Of a stretch of DNA of 64,000 nucleotides, positions 24,391 to 34,515 are shown piece after piece. Numbering within the stretch: position 1 is the stretch's first letter; the number at the start of each line of letters is the position of its first letter. The position numbers were made by a program, and so were the translations under genes. The DNA is from Pelotomaculum isophthalicicum JI (GTDB lineage Bacteria; Bacillota; Desulfotomaculia; Desulfotomaculales; Pelotomaculaceae), in NCBI RefSeq assembly GCF_029478095.1, contig NZ_JAKOAV010000014.1, positions 25,497 to 89,496 on the forward strand, written 5' to 3'. The notes under the pieces are model-generated. The model was given only the letters and a program-made list of their open reading frames with translations, did not search any database and had not been told where the DNA came from.

Positions 24391-24685
24391 TAGTCAGTAT
24401 TCAGTAGTCAGTATAAAATGATTATTTCCTTTACTTGCGATTTCAATAAACAAGTCAATCGCCGCCTTTGCAGCGGCGCTAGTCCGGTCCGAAACAAGCT
24501 GAGGTGCTGTCGGCGCGGAATTAATTGGGGACATTCCTTCCCTGATTTCCCAAAAAACTTTCGTTTTTAGTTTAACCAAGGAAGGTGTGTCCCCTTTCCT
24601 CTGAGTGAACGGTGATAACGCTGTGCCTAGATAATAGTTACTGTTTATCGTCCCAAAATATTCTGGCTACTGACTACTGGCTGTT
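24391..24685. repeat. Repeat C, copy split by nested insertions
   Basis: The left part (AGTAGTCAGTATTCAGTAGT from 24391, then a GTATAAAATGATTATTTCC-type tail) and the right part (GTTTATCGTCCCAAAATATT followed by CTGGCTACTGACTACTGG, to about 24681) correspond to the two halves of the compact copy at 36300-36390. About 200 bases, including repeat B, lie between the halves. With the repeats explained, the 379-base gap 24381-24759 holds no gene. Confidence 0.5.
24527..24602. repeat. Repeat B copy nested inside repeat C
   Basis: GGGGACATTCCTTCC (24527-24541) and GGAAGGTGTGTCCCCTTTCC (24580-24599) are the two arms seen at 13404-13462, with a different loop. The arms can pair. Confidence 0.6.
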
Positions 24686-24696
24686 GAACAGCAGCC

Positions 24697-24730
24697 AAAA
24701 AAAACAGGCTTTGCCGTTAGGCTAGGCCTG
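24697..24730 (-). terminator. Terminator after spoVT
   Basis: On the minus strand CAGGC and GCCTG pair and are followed by eight T, about 30 bases beyond the spoVT stop. Confidence 0.65.
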
Positions 24731-24759
24731 GGGTAGCCGCTTCGAGTTTTTGCCTGGTT

Positions 24760-25296
24760 CTATGATTCCATTTGTTTCGCCAGGAAACCGGCAGCGGTTT
24801 CAGCAAGTTTGGTTTCCAGATTGCCCATTTGTACGTCTGGTTCCTTGGTTGCGAGAATTACCGCGCCAACTGCGTCACCTGATGCTATTATGGGCGCGAT
24901 TATCGCTGAGTTGTAATTAATATCTTCATCGGAAGTTAAGTAACAAGGTTCATTGAATACAGCCATTTTTCTCTCTGCCATTACGTTTTCCACGATATTG
25001 CCGATCTGTTTGTTCATAAGCTGCTTTTTCGGGGCGCCCGCCACTGCGATGATCGAGTCTTTGTCTGCGATGCAAGAGATATGGCCCAGAGTTTCATTAA
25101 GGGAATCAGCATATTCTGTGGCAAACTCGCCTAATTCGCCAATGGGCGAGTATTTCTTTAAGATTACCTCACCTTCCCTGTCGGTGAAAATCTCGAGGGG
25201 ATCTCCTTCTCTAATCCGCATCGTCCGCCTGATTTCCTTTGGGATTACCACCCTGCCCAGATCATCGATTCGGCGCACGATTCCAGTTGCCTTCAT
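24760..25296 (-). CDS. spoVT: Stage V sporulation protein T
   Basis: 178 residues. N-terminal AbrB-type swapped-hairpin DNA-binding domain (about 1-50; GIVRRIDDLGRVVIPKEIRR, RIREGDPLEIF) and C-terminal GAF-like domain (about 55-178; CIADKDSIIAVAGAPKKQLM, EDINYNSAIIAPII, GAVILATKEP). This two-domain layout and length are those of SpoVT, the forespore regulator that adjusts sigma-G-dependent genes in Bacillus. GGGGGTG lies before the ATG, and a TATAAT-like box is about 30 bases upstream (25325-25330). It is divergent from the chemoreceptor gene. Confidence 0.95.
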   Translation of the reverse strand: MKATGIVRRIDDLGRVVIPKEIRRTMRIREGDPLEIFTDREGEVILKKYSPIGELGEFATEYADSLNETLGHISCIADKDSIIAVAGAPKKQLMNKQIGNIVENVMAERKMAVFNEPCYLTSDEDINYNSAIIAPIIASGDAVGAVILATKEPDVQMGNLETKLAETAAGFLAKQMES

Positions 25297-25682
25297 CTTC
25301 TTTCACCCCCTTTTTTAGATTTATTATACGCAAGCGAAAGATTAATTAATCAAGTTAGGAAAAAAAATCTTTATTCAAAATATCAGCCGCTACGGCAGGA
25401 ATAATGAGTTTAGTAAGAAAAATCGGCAAAATGACCATGGGGACATTATGATATGCAAATTATGGCAAGAAATATTTTGCAATTTTTTTCTCAAATGGAA
25501 GGATCCCTTTTGATATTGTAGAATTTTATGACATAAAGTCTAAATTCCGGCTGATGGTTTACATGGTAAAGAGTTCTAACCATAATTGCGATATCTCAAA
25601 TGAGGGAGGTGATAAATAGTTCAATACGGGATGAGCTCACAGAGAGATAAAGGATTCGGAAAAGGGGAGGCGTCAAGCAAGT
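25297..25682. other. Intergenic region between spoVT and the chemoreceptor gene
   Basis: 386 AT-rich bases shared by the two divergent genes. Apart from the possible minus-strand TATAAT near spoVT, I see no gene, known RNA or convincing sigma-D (flagellar) promoter. A 16-codon ATG frame near 25600 looks incidental. Confidence 0.4.
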
Positions 25683-27242
25683 ATGACTATTCGTCTTAAA
25701 CTGGTATTAATGGTTTCACTCGTACTGATACTGCTTGTAACAATTATTGGCGTGTATTCTGTTAAATCAATGAACAACCGCTTAATTGAGTCAGCCCAGT
25801 TAAAATTAAAGTCTGATCTGAATATGGGTAGCGCCTTACTCGACCAGCGGTATCCCGGGCCTTGGTCGATCAAGGATGATCAGATCTATAAAGGCGAGAC
25901 AAAAATGAATGAGAATTATGAAATGGTTGATCTGATCGGCAGCTATACCAGTGATACTGTAACTATTTTCCAGGGTGACAAAAGAGTGGCCACAAACGTA
26001 AAAACGCCTGAGGGACAGCGGGCGATCGGTACCAGTGTCGCCGGAGAAGTAGCCCAGGCAGTGCTGAAGGATGGCAAGACTTATATAGGCAAAGCCCAGG
26101 TGGTGGGAACATGGAACCAAACCGCCTATGAGCCGATCAAAGACGGGCAGGGAAAAATAATCGGCATTTTTTACGTTGGGGTGCCAAACAGTCTTTACGA
26201 CCAGACGGTCGAAAAGTTCGCTTTCAGCATTCTCTTTGCGGGGATAGTTGGACTAATATTAAGTTTGGCGATTTGTTATTTCACGCTACAACAAATTTTT
26301 GCAAAACCTCTTACCCGGTTTATTGAATTTACAGAAAAAATCTCTGAAGGTGACCTTACCAAAGAGCTCGATTACAAATCTAATGATGAACTTGGGAAGA
26401 TGGCGCAATCGTTTAACTATATGGTCAGCAGCTTAAAAGAGCTGATCAAGCACACCGTCACGAGTAGTGGAGTAATAGCCAACTCAACAGAGCAGTTGGT
26501 TGCCCAGGCTGAGGAGACATCCGCCGGAGCTAGCGAAACGGCAGCATCAATCAGCCAAATGGTAACGACGGTTGGTCAAGTGTCGGACAACACTCAATTG
26601 GTTTCTGAAGCGTCGGAGAAAGCTAACAACTATGCGAAAAGCGGCAAGGATAAAATTGATTCTGCCATTACACAGATGAATACGATTAGTGAATTCACGG
26701 CTCTTACCGCTGATACAATCGAGGATTTAGCCAAAAATACTGAAAAGATTACCCAGATTGCTGAGTTGATTACCCAGATTTCCGGTCAGACAAATTTGCT
26801 GGCTTTAAACGCGGCTATTGAAGCGGCGCGCGCGGGCGAACATGGCCAGGGATTTTCGGTTGTAGCCGAAGAGGTGAGAAGACTGGCTGAACAATCCTCG
26901 GAAGCCGCCAACGAAATTAACGAAATCACCCGCATGATCCGGGGTAAAGCGGAAAATGCGGTTCAGATGATGGCCGACAGCCAGCACAAGGTGCGTGACG
27001 GTTCTTTAACCGTACAAGAAGCCGGTACGGAGTTCACCCGGATTTATGATGTTGTCTATGAACTGCATTCCCGGTTTCAGGAGGTTTCGGAAGCTGCCAT
27101 GCAGATGTCCACGGGGATCGGTCAAGTTGTGGGCACAACCGATAGGCAAACGTCGGCAATGGACGAAGTGTCAAATACCGCTCAGGACCTGGCCGGGTTG
27201 GTTCATAAGCTGGAAGAGGTTACCAGGCGGTTTAGGGTATAA
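25683..27242 (+). CDS. Methyl-accepting chemotaxis protein with Cache sensor
   Basis: 519 residues. Membrane segment 1 (about 5-27), extracytoplasmic single-Cache-like sensor (about 30-170; [50 protein letters not shown]), membrane segment 2 (about 177-200), HAMP (about 200-255), and a long coiled-coil signalling domain with the invariant hairpin tip ([33 protein letters not shown]). It should sense a small ligand outside and signal to CheA/CheW. There is no C-terminal CheR-binding pentapeptide. GGGGAGG precedes the ATG. No che genes are nearby, so it is an orphan receptor. Confidence 0.93.
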   Translation: MTIRLKLVLMVSLVLILLVTIIGVYSVKSMNNRLIESAQLKLKSDLNMGSALLDQRYPGPWSIKDDQIYKGETKMNENYEMVDLIGSYTSDTVTIFQGDKRVATNVKTPEGQRAIGTSVAGEVAQAVLKDGKTYIGKAQVVGTWNQTAYEPIKDGQGKIIGIFYVGVPNSLYDQTVEKFAFSILFAGIVGLILSLAICYFTLQQIFAKPLTRFIEFTEKISEGDLTKELDYKSNDELGKMAQSFNYMVSSLKELIKHTVTSSGVIANSTEQLVAQAEETSAGASETAASISQMVTTVGQVSDNTQLVSEASEKANNYAKSGKDKIDSAITQMNTISEFTALTADTIEDLAKNTEKITQIAELITQISGQTNLLALNAAIEAARAGEHGQGFSVVAEEVRRLAEQSSEAANEINEITRMIRGKAENAVQMMADSQHKVRDGSLTVQEAGTEFTRIYDVVYELHSRFQEVSEAAMQMSTGIGQVVGTTDRQTSAMDEVSNTAQDLAGLVHKLEEVTRRFRV

Positions 27243-27288
27243 ATTGAATACTGAGTCCCTGAATAATAAAGTTTATTGGTTTTAATTG

Positions 27289-27326
27289 AAAGCCGGACTT
27301 GATAAAATAGAATGAGTCCGGCTTTT
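27289..27326 (+). terminator. Terminator after the chemoreceptor gene
   Basis: AAAGCCGGACT and AGTCCGGCTTTT form an 11-bp perfect stem. It shows that the nuclease gene downstream cannot start at the ATG at 27312, which lies inside it. Confidence 0.8.
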
Positions 27327-27407
27327 GCTAATGATGATGCTAATAATGATTATTGCGGCGTTAACTTATCTCAGTCTCAGGTAAGTAAGCGAATGGAGGG
27401 CTATGCT

Positions 27408-28703
27408 TTGGGAAGTGGCAGCTTAACTTTTGTACATGCCGCAGACTTGCATCTGGACAGCCAGTTTAAAGGCTTGGAACGGGCTGTGTCCGGCGACGGG
27501 AGGATGCCTGATTGTGTTTTACGCCGGTTGAGAAACAGTTCCTTTGACGCTTTTAGCAATATCGTGGATCTGTGCATTGATAAAAAAGTTGATTTTTTAC
27601 TGTTGGCAGGAGATATTTACGATGTCGCCGATAAAAGCTTGCGCGCTCAACTCAGGTTCAGAGATGGTCTGGCCAGGCTGGCCGACGCCGGCATACCGGC
27701 CTTTGTTGTTCATGGCAACCATGATCATTGCTCCGGGTGGCGGGCGGAAATTAAGCTGCCTGATACTGTTCATATTTTTTCCGATAAAGATGTGGAGTCA
27801 AGACCGGTGGTCCGGGACGGGCGGGAGATTGCCAGCGTATCCGGCATCAGCTATCCCGGGCGGGCCGTGGTTGAGAATTATTCCAGCCGCTTCGCGCGCG
27901 GCGCCGGGACTCCCTTTGCGATTGCTCTGTTGCACTGCAATGTCGGTGGTATTGAAGGGCACGAAAATTACGCTCCATGCAGGTTGGACGACCTTCTCCG
28001 GAAAGGTTTCGACTACTGGGCGCTGGGACATGTTCATAACCGGGCGATTCTCAACCCGGCCGGGCCTTGTGTTGCTTACCCCGGGTGCCCGCAGGGCAGA
28101 CACCCGCGGGAAACCGGAGAAAAAGGCTGTTTGCTGGTTCGTGTGACGGAAAACAGTGATGTGGCGGTTGAATTTTTCTCTACAGCCCCGGTCAGGTGGG
28201 AATCAGTGGCTGTATCTATTGAGGGAATTGCTGATGATCTGACTTTGTTGGAAAATATAGAGGACAAGCTGTTCCGCTTTAGGGCGGCTGCGGGTGGGAA
28301 ACCAATCGTGGCGCGTGTATTGTTAAACGGGCGGGGATCTCTTCATAAGAACCTGGTCCGCGCTTCATACGCTGAAAACCTGGTTCAGGAGTTGAGAAGC
28401 CGGCTGCCCGCGGCAGAGGAAGACTTTTTGTGGCTTGATTCGGTGCGGGTTGCCACCAGCGCGGAGGTGGACAAAAATGAACTGGCCGATACCGATACCT
28501 TGCTGGGCGATTTCCTGAGCCTGGTTAAGAAAGGGCGGGTTAACCAGGATTTAAAAGCGGAGCTGCGCAAAACGCTGGCTGCTTTGATTGAGCACCCCCG
28601 GGCGGGGCGGTATCTGACTGTGCCGGATGATGATGAATTGGGGGAATTGCTTGAAGCGGCCGGGGATTTAGCGGTGGATTTGCTCTGGGACGGTGAAGAA
28701 TAG
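27408..28703 (+). CDS. SbcD/Mre11-type exonuclease, YhaO family
   Basis: 431 residues from TTG 27408, six bases after GGAGGG; an in-frame ATG at 27393 overlaps that site. The calcineurin-like phosphoesterase domain (about 5-220) has the metal ligands in VHAADLHLDSQF, LLLAGDIYDV, VHGNHDH, ALLHCNVGG and WALGHVHNR. The C-terminal part matches YhaO-type proteins. It is the nuclease partner of the AAA+ coiled-coil protein encoded next, whose GTG overlaps this stop by one base, so the pair forms an SbcCD/Rad50-Mre11-like DNA-end-processing complex. Confidence 0.88.
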   Translation: MGSGSLTFVHAADLHLDSQFKGLERAVSGDGRMPDCVLRRLRNSSFDAFSNIVDLCIDKKVDFLLLAGDIYDVADKSLRAQLRFRDGLARLADAGIPAFVVHGNHDHCSGWRAEIKLPDTVHIFSDKDVESRPVVRDGREIASVSGISYPGRAVVENYSSRFARGAGTPFAIALLHCNVGGIEGHENYAPCRLDDLLRKGFDYWALGHVHNRAILNPAGPCVAYPGCPQGRHPRETGEKGCLLVRVTENSDVAVEFFSTAPVRWESVAVSIEGIADDLTLLENIEDKLFRFRAAAGGKPIVARVLLNGRGSLHKNLVRASYAENLVQELRSRLPAAEEDFLWLDSVRVATSAEVDKNELADTDTLLGDFLSLVKKGRVNQDLKAELRKTLAALIEHPRAGRYLTVPDDDELGELLEAAGDLAVDLLWDGEE

Positions 28704-31700
28704 TGCGCCTGGCTGAATTGATGGCGGACGGGTTTGGCATCCTGCACGATTTGCACTTGCGGCGGGAAGATCTGGACAAAAACATCACGATAATATACGG
28801 GATGAATGAAGCCGGCAAATCTACCTTGATGGAATTTATCCGGGTGATGCTTTTTGGATTCAAGGTTAAAGGCGGGCGTGTTTGGGAGCCGTTGCGGGGC
28901 GGCAGCCCGGGCGGTTTTCTCGTTTTCGCGGACGAAAACGGGGAGTCTATCAAGGTCGAGCGGAGGCTGCGCGGCAGACGGGGGAAGGTTGTCGTGACAC
29001 TGCCGGGCGGTGCGGCGGGGGATGAGACGTTCCTGGCGGACAGGATTCTTCGGGGCATTACGCCGCTGGTGTTCCGTAATGTGTTTGGCTTTGACGTGGA
29101 AGAAATGCGCCGTTTGAAAGAACTGGAAGCCGGAGAGGTAAGTGCCCATGTGTACGGCGCCGGCGCCGGACTGCGGGCGGGCCGGCTCACGGCCGGGACA
29201 AACCGCTTGCATGAGGAATTGAACGACCTGTTCAAGCCTGCCGGGACGAAGCCCGCCATCAATCAATTGATCAAGGAATTGGAGAATGTCGAAGCAGTTG
29301 TCCGCCTGCTACAGAAGGAACCGGAACAGTATGATCGGTTGAAGCAGGAAGCATTGTCTTTACGGGCGGACAGGGAAAGATTGGAGCAGGCAAGAAGGGA
29401 TGCGGAGTCGCGCAAACGGCGTTTGGAAGCGGTAATCATAGCGAGGGAAAGCTGGTTGCGCCTGAAAGAAGCCCGTTTGCAGCTTGCTAATTTGCCTCAC
29501 GTATCTTCTTTTCCGGAACCCGGTGTGGAAAGACTGCAGGCTCTTGAGGATAAAGCGCGGGACCTCGTTCTTGCCCGAACTGACACGGACATGCTGGCAA
29601 ACCAGTTGCAAAGGCGTATGGATAACACTTTGGTTGAATATTCGCTGCTTGAATATTCCGCTGAAATTAAAGCCCTGGAAAATGAACGCGGCCTCCAGTT
29701 GGAAAGGCTGCGGCGGTTGCCGGAACAGGTTGCTGAGGTTAAACATGCAAGGGAAGAATACCATAAGCAAATATACAAACTGGGCAATGAATATGATCAG
29801 ACGCGGCTGGCATCAATAGATACTTCTTTGTCCGCCAGGAAAATAGTTGAAGGTTATAAACAGAAGTTTACTGCAGGGGAAAGCCGGCGCGAAAACCTCA
29901 GGGGTGAGATTGCCCGTTTAAAGAACAACGCCGGAGATAAAGAATGGATATTCCGGAACGCCACGGCTGAACTGGCTGCGCACAAAATCCCGGTTCCGCC
30001 TGTGGACCAGCCGCCGGCCGGCCGTGAACAGGCGCTGGATGTTCTTGAAAGTGGAATGAGGCGACTCTTTCAGATAAGAGCCGGCCTTGAGTCGTTGCGC
30101 GTCCGTCTCGCGGAACTGGAACAGCAGAAAAGGAATGCGGAAAGTGAGCTTGATACGCTGCAATCCCGGCTTTTGCCTCGCTGGCTGCAGATTGTTATGC
30201 CGGTAGTCCTAGCGGTGTCTATTACCGCCGCCTTTTTCGGCGGGATAATCTCAGGTTTTCTGACACTGGCCGCGGGGGTCGCGTTTTGGGCAACGGTGAT
30301 GCTGGCCGGGCGTCATGCGGCTGTATTAATGGAAGCGCGCCGCACCAGGCTGGAGGAAAATCTTTTAAATATCAGTCAGCGCATTAACGGTACGGCCGGC
30401 GAGATAGAACAGCTTTCACGCCGGGAAAACGAACTGGCTGAGGAGTTGAAAGCAGCGGCCATGACCGCGGTGGGCAAGCCGGTGGTAGCGGAAGAAGAAA
30501 TCGCCGCCGCCCGGCGGGCGCTGGAGGAAGAAAAACTGGCTCTGGCGCGGGCGGAGGACCTCAAACGCGTTGTGGCACAGGCAAAGAATAATTTAGACAT
30601 GGAATTGCAGAGACTGTCCGGTGCTGCTAAGGAGCTTGAACAGGCGGACAGGACTCTGGCTAACCTTGGCGGAGAGTGGCTTGACTGGCTGAAAGAACAT
30701 GGTTTGCCGCAGGGCCTTACCCCCTCCGGAGCCCTGGTGTTCTTTGACGCTTGTGAAGAAGCGGAAAAGAGTTATATTATATGGCAGAAGTCTCTAGCGT
30801 TGGAGAAAGAAACGCGGCAACAGAGCGAAGCATTTTTAACAAGGCTGAACAACTTGCTTGCCAATGTCGGATACGACGCTGTTACTATGGAAACAGCCTG
30901 TGACAGGACAATCAGGCTGGGTGAATTGTTGTCGGAAACCGCCAAGCTGGCTGAAGGAAAAGAACACTTACAGGCGGAGCTGGATGGGTTGCGCGAGCAA
31001 AAACTACGGCAGGAGAACGCTTTGCACACCTTGCAAAAAGAATTCGAAGCTTTACTGGCTGCGGGCGGTGCGATTGACGCGGAGGATTTCCGCCGCCGGG
31101 CGTTTTATTACAATGAAGGAAAGCGGCTGGCGAGGGAAGCTCAAACCTTTGAACGGGATTTAAAGATCATTGCCGGTTTGCCCGGGGAAAGCGCTCAACT
31201 GGAGCGAGAATTAGAGCAATCTGTAGGAACAGATCATGAGCGGGAACTTGACAGTATTGCAGCCTTGATTGGGGAGTTGGAAAAGAAAATAAAAGAAGCC
31301 GGGGAACAAATCGGCAGGGTGGATAACCAGATCGCTTTGCTGGAGAATGGGGAAGAACTGGCCATACGTTTACAGGAGAAAGAAATGTTAATTGCCTCCA
31401 TGCAGGACAAAGCGCGGGAGTGGCAAGTGCGCGCCCTCTGTTTGCGCCTGTTGAGAATGGCTAAAGAGCGTCATGAGCGTGAACGGCAGCCGGCGGTTTT
31501 GCAGAGAGCTTCCGGATATATCAAGCCGATGACCGGTGGGGCGTATACCATGGTAATTGCCCCTGTGGGCCGGGCTGATATGCTGGAGGTGGAGTCGCCG
31601 CATGGCGGCAGGGTGGCTGTGGCCGGACTTAGCCGTGGCACGGCGTCACAACTTTATTTTTCAATACGTCTGGCTCTCGCCCGCCAGTACGGCAGTGTAG

Positions 31701-31897
31701 GCCTGCCGGTTATTCTGGATGATATCTTGGTGGACTTTGACCGCGAAAGGCTCAGGGGCGCGGTGAAAGTGCTCGGGGAATTTAGCCGTGAACGGCAAGT
31801 CATATTGTTTACCTGCCATGAGCATATCCTTGAAGCGTTCAACGAATACCCGGATGATTTTGGATTAATCCGGCTGCAAGACGGTGTGAAAATATGA
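28703..31897 (+). CDS. YhaN-type AAA+ ATPase with long coiled coils (Rad50/SbcC-like)
   Basis: 1064 residues. N-terminal Walker A (IIYGMNEAGKSTLMEFIRV, about 31-40), then long coiled coils (about 170-480), a hydrophobic pair of segments (about 494-540; IVMPVVLAVSITAAFFGGII), a second coiled coil (about 545-930), an ABC-like signature region (VAGLSRGTASQLYFSIRLAL) and Walker B (PVILDDILVDFDRERL). This is the layout of YhaN, in which the centre is membrane-like. It should work with the upstream nuclease on DNA ends, perhaps membrane-tethered. Start overlaps the previous stop. Confidence 0.88.
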   Translation: MRLAELMADGFGILHDLHLRREDLDKNITIIYGMNEAGKSTLMEFIRVMLFGFKVKGGRVWEPLRGGSPGGFLVFADENGESIKVERRLRGRRGKVVVTLPGGAAGDETFLADRILRGITPLVFRNVFGFDVEEMRRLKELEAGEVSAHVYGAGAGLRAGRLTAGTNRLHEELNDLFKPAGTKPAINQLIKELENVEAVVRLLQKEPEQYDRLKQEALSLRADRERLEQARRDAESRKRRLEAVIIARESWLRLKEARLQLANLPHVSSFPEPGVERLQALEDKARDLVLARTDTDMLANQLQRRMDNTLVEYSLLEYSAEIKALENERGLQLERLRRLPEQVAEVKHAREEYHKQIYKLGNEYDQTRLASIDTSLSARKIVEGYKQKFTAGESRRENLRGEIARLKNNAGDKEWIFRNATAELAAHKIPVPPVDQPPAGREQALDVLESGMRRLFQIRAGLESLRVRLAELEQQKRNAESELDTLQSRLLPRWLQIVMPVVLAVSITAAFFGGIISGFLTLAAGVAFWATVMLAGRHAAVLMEARRTRLEENLLNISQRINGTAGEIEQLSRRENELAEELKAAAMTAVGKPVVAEEEIAAARRALEEEKLALARAEDLKRVVAQAKNNLDMELQRLSGAAKELEQADRTLANLGGEWLDWLKEHGLPQGLTPSGALVFFDACEEAEKSYIIWQKSLALEKETRQQSEAFLTRLNNLLANVGYDAVTMETACDRTIRLGELLSETAKLAEGKEHLQAELDGLREQKLRQENALHTLQKEFEALLAAGGAIDAEDFRRRAFYYNEGKRLAREAQTFERDLKIIAGLPGESAQLERELEQSVGTDHERELDSIAALIGELEKKIKEAGEQIGRVDNQIALLENGEELAIRLQEKEMLIASMQDKAREWQVRALCLRLLRMAKERHERERQPAVLQRASGYIKPMTGGAYTMVIAPVGRADMLEVESPHGGRVAVAGLSRGTASQLYFSIRLALARQYGSVGLPVILDDILVDFDRERLRGAVKVLGEFSRERQVILFTCHEHILEAFNEYPDDFGLIRLQDGVKI

Positions 31898-31917
31898 GCC
31901 GCGCATGACTTCCAAAG
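31890..31917. repeat. Diverged repeat A fragment at the end of the ATPase gene
   Basis: ATGAGCCGCG and CCAAAGGT are spaced as in the right end of repeat A. It overlaps the stop codon, with a diverged middle. Confidence 0.35.
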
Positions 31918-32080
31918 GTTTGAAGACGAGGTTGCCTGTAATGGCAATAACGGACCGGAAATTAATCTGTACCCGGGAAGGTTAGTTTTTATACTGTGAA
32001 ATTAGTTGTAAAAGGTATATAATTAAGTATCATTCGTATATTACTAATTTTATCAAAATAAATTAAAAAAATTAAAGGGG

Positions 32081-32659
32081 ATGGTTTCAGTTACCATTAA
32101 GAAGATAACCAAAGTGCCTTCGACGGTTCTTTTACCAATTCCGACCGTGCTGGTAACATCTGTCGGAAAAAACAGCAAGCCGAATATCATTACTATCGCC
32201 TGGACAGGAGTGATGAACTCCGAGCCGCCGGTAGTGTATGTCAGTGTCCGCCCCATAGGAAGACATTCTTACGGGCTGATTAAAGAGTCCGGGGAATATG
32301 TGATCAACATTCCTACTGCCGCTCAGGCCAGACTGGTGGACTATTGCGGGACAATATCCGGCAGCGAAGTGGATAAATTCAAGGAAACAGGTTTTACTCC
32401 GGTGCCCGCTACCCACGTGAGAGCGCCTCTGATTGCGGAATGCCCGGTTAACCTTGAATGCAAAGTCAAGCAGGTAGTACCGCTGGGCAGCCACGACGTG
32501 TTTATCGCTGATGTGCTGGCTGTGCACTATAATGAAGATGTGTTAGATGAAAAAGGACGTCCGGATCCGGATAAAATCAAACCCTATGGTTATTGTCTGA
32601 ATGAATACCGGCAGATGGCGGGTAAGCTCGGTTCCTTCGGCTATTCGAAAAAAGCGTAA
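32081..32659 (+). CDS. Flavin reductase-like (FMN-binding split barrel) protein
   Basis: 192 residues. The flavin_Reduct domain spans most of it: TVLLPIPTVLVTSVGKN, NIITIAWTGVMNSEPPVVYV, the FMN-phosphate region VSVRPIGRHSYGLI, EYVINIPT, and the C-terminal HDVFIADVLAVHY. This matches stand-alone FMN-binding split-barrel proteins common in anaerobes; a flavoredoxin-like electron carrier or NAD(P)H:flavin reductase role is likely. AAAGGGG precedes the ATG. It is followed 28 bases later by the macro-domain gene, with which no functional link is obvious. Confidence 0.85.
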   Translation: MVSVTIKKITKVPSTVLLPIPTVLVTSVGKNSKPNIITIAWTGVMNSEPPVVYVSVRPIGRHSYGLIKESGEYVINIPTAAQARLVDYCGTISGSEVDKFKETGFTPVPATHVRAPLIAECPVNLECKVKQVVPLGSHDVFIADVLAVHYNEDVLDEKGRPDPDKIKPYGYCLNEYRQMAGKLGSFGYSKKA

Positions 32660-32687
32660 GTTATTTGATAATGTCAGGAGGCTGCGG

Positions 32688-33239
32688 GTGGAAACCTTAG
32701 TTGGCAAGACTCTTTTGAAAATCATTAAAGGTGATATTACCGTCCAGAACACCGAGGCGGTTGTAAATGCGGCAAATTCCGGCCTGCTGGGTGGAGGGGG
32801 AGTGGATGGCGCCATCCACCGTGCCGGGGGGCCGGCGATTCTTGAGGAATGTATAAAAATACGCTCCTCGCAGGGAGGTTGCCCCACAGGCCAGGCCGTG
32901 CTTACTGGCGGCGGGAATCTAAAAGCCCGTTACGTGATTCATACTGTCGGCCCGATCTGGCATGGCGGAAATAACAACGAAGATGAGCTTCTCCGCGACG
33001 CCTACCTGAACAGCCTGACCCTGGCTAAGAAGCACGGAATACGCTCTGTTTCCTTCCCTTCCATCAGCACGGGGGCATATCGTTTTCCAGTTGGCCGGGC
33101 GGCGGGGATTGCCCTGCGGACAGTGCGTGATTTTATAAACATGGATAAAAATTTTGAAGAGATACGTTTTATACTGTATACTGAGCAACTGCTGAAGGAG
33201 TTTGAACTGGCTTGGAATAAAATGGAGCATGATGAGTGA
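32688..33239 (+). CDS. Macro domain protein (ADP-ribose-binding, YmdB/TTHA0132-like)
   Basis: 183 residues from GTG 32688 with AGGAG seven bases upstream. One macro domain: KIIKGDITVQNTEAVVNAAN, GLLGGGGVDGAIHRAGG, CPTGQAVLTGGGNLKARYVI, HTVGPIWHGG, SFPSISTGAYRFPVGRAA. All ADP-ribose-contact motifs are present, including the Asn in VNAAN. Family members remove O-acetyl groups from O-acetyl-ADP-ribose or hydrolyse ADP-ribose from acidic residues. A terminator follows at once. An upstream in-frame ATG at 32601 lies within the flavin-reductase gene and has no ribosome site. Confidence 0.9.
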   Translation: METLVGKTLLKIIKGDITVQNTEAVVNAANSGLLGGGGVDGAIHRAGGPAILEECIKIRSSQGGCPTGQAVLTGGGNLKARYVIHTVGPIWHGGNNNEDELLRDAYLNSLTLAKKHGIRSVSFPSISTGAYRFPVGRAAGIALRTVRDFINMDKNFEEIRFILYTEQLLKEFELAWNKMEHDE

Positions 33240-33242
33240 CAA

Positions 33243-33275
33243 AGAGCCGGAACCAATTAAAACTGGCTCTTTTTT
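33243..33275 (+). terminator. Terminator after the macro-domain gene
   Basis: AGAGCC and GGCTCT stem with a six-T tail (33270-33275), directly behind the stop codon. Confidence 0.75.
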
Positions 33276-33395
33276 ATAATAACCATGTAATATTGTATAC
33301 CGTATATTATGCTTAGGAGTATATTCCCTGACGGGTCGCATTGAAAGAAGATAATTGGTTATCGTAAAGGTAAGTTGGAGGATTAAGGGGGAAAC

Positions 33396-34502
33396 ATGAA
33401 TACATTGCAAAAGACACCTCTGTACGAAACCCACCGCCGCAGCGGCGGCAAAATAGTCGAGTTTGCCGGGTGGGCGCTGCCGGTGCAGTACAACAGCATT
33501 CTGGAGGAACACGAAGCGGTGCGTTCCCGGGCCGGCCTATTTGATGTGTCCCATATGGGCAAAGTGACGGTCAGGGGAAAAGGAGCTTTTGACTTTCTCC
33601 AAAGAATCACCACCGGGGACATCGGGGTTCTGGTGGATGGGCAGGCGATTTATTGCCTGATGTGCTATCCGGATGGCGGCGTGGTGGATGACATTCTGGT
33701 GTACCGGTTTGGACCCGGAGATTTCTTTCTCGTGTTTAACGCCGCCAATACTGAAAAGGATTATAACTGGCTGAAGCAAAATAATACGGATGGGGTAGAT
33801 ATAGTAAATGTTTCCGAAAAATTTGCTCAATTAGCCCTGCAAGGCCCCCTGGCCGAAAAGATTTTGCAAGCTTTGACTGATACTGATCTGCAAGGTTTAA
33901 GGTTTTTCCGTATGCAGTGTGACGTGAAAATCGCGGGAGCCAAGTGTATGGTTTCGCGAACAGGCTATACAGGTGAGGACGGTTTTGAAATATATACAAG
34001 TCCTGACAGCGCGCCGGCTTTATGGGATGCCATATTGGAAGCGGGGAAGCCTTACGGTGTTGTTCCGGCCGGCCTGGGCGCCAGGGACTCGCTGCGCCTG
34101 GAAGCCTGCCTGCCTCTTTACGGGCACGAGTTGTCACCGGATATTACACCTGTCGAAGCGGGGCTGGGGAAGTTTCTCAGATTTGAAAAGCAAGATTTCA
34201 TCGGTCGCGCCGCTCTCGCCGCCTGTTTGTCCAAAGGGGCGGCCAGAAAGATGGTTGGTTTTGAAATGGAAGAACGGGGCGTGCCCAGAGCAAACTATCC
34301 GGTTGAATCCGGAGGCAAAGAGATTGGTTTTGTTACCTCCGGCGGTTACTCGCCGACCTTGAAGAAAAACATTGGATTAGCGCTTATTGAAACGGCCTGC
34401 GCCGGACAAGGCGATAAAATTGACGTGGTGATCAGGGGCAAAAGGCTTAAGGCGGTAATCGTCCCTATCCCGTTTTATAAAAAACATTATAAAAAAAAAT
34501 AG
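33396..34502 (+). CDS. gcvT: Glycine cleavage system T protein (aminomethyltransferase)
   Basis: 368 residues. GCV_T domain with the opening [34 protein letters not shown], the folate-binding QGPLAEKIL and [14 protein letters not shown] regions (catalytic Asp in DVSHMG), [21 protein letters not shown], and the C-terminal barrel ([16 protein letters not shown]). It transfers the methylene group from aminomethyl-lipoyl-H protein to tetrahydrofolate, releasing ammonia. AAGGGGG precedes the ATG. First gene of gcvT-H-PA-PB. No glycine riboswitch lies in the 120-base leader. Confidence 0.96.
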   Translation: MNTLQKTPLYETHRRSGGKIVEFAGWALPVQYNSILEEHEAVRSRAGLFDVSHMGKVTVRGKGAFDFLQRITTGDIGVLVDGQAIYCLMCYPDGGVVDDILVYRFGPGDFFLVFNAANTEKDYNWLKQNNTDGVDIVNVSEKFAQLALQGPLAEKILQALTDTDLQGLRFFRMQCDVKIAGAKCMVSRTGYTGEDGFEIYTSPDSAPALWDAILEAGKPYGVVPAGLGARDSLRLEACLPLYGHELSPDITPVEAGLGKFLRFEKQDFIGRAALAACLSKGAARKMVGFEMEERGVPRANYPVESGGKEIGFVTSGGYSPTLKKNIGLALIETACAGQGDKIDVVIRGKRLKAVIVPIPFYKKHYKKK

Positions 34503-34515
34503 GGAGGATATAAGC

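Noticed and set aside
27312..27407. Earlier start (ATG 27312) for the YhaO-type nuclease
   Set aside because: That ATG lies in the stem of the preceding terminator and has no ribosome site; the added residues match nothing in the family.
28385..29266. Minus-strand frame of 293 codons across the YhaO/YhaN junction
   Set aside because: It is opposite two well-supported genes and shows no motif or ribosome site; an artefact of GC-rich third positions.
33276..33395. Glycine riboswitch before gcvT
   Set aside because: The leader is only about 120 bases and lacks the conserved glycine-aptamer boxes; nothing there can form the tandem aptamer.
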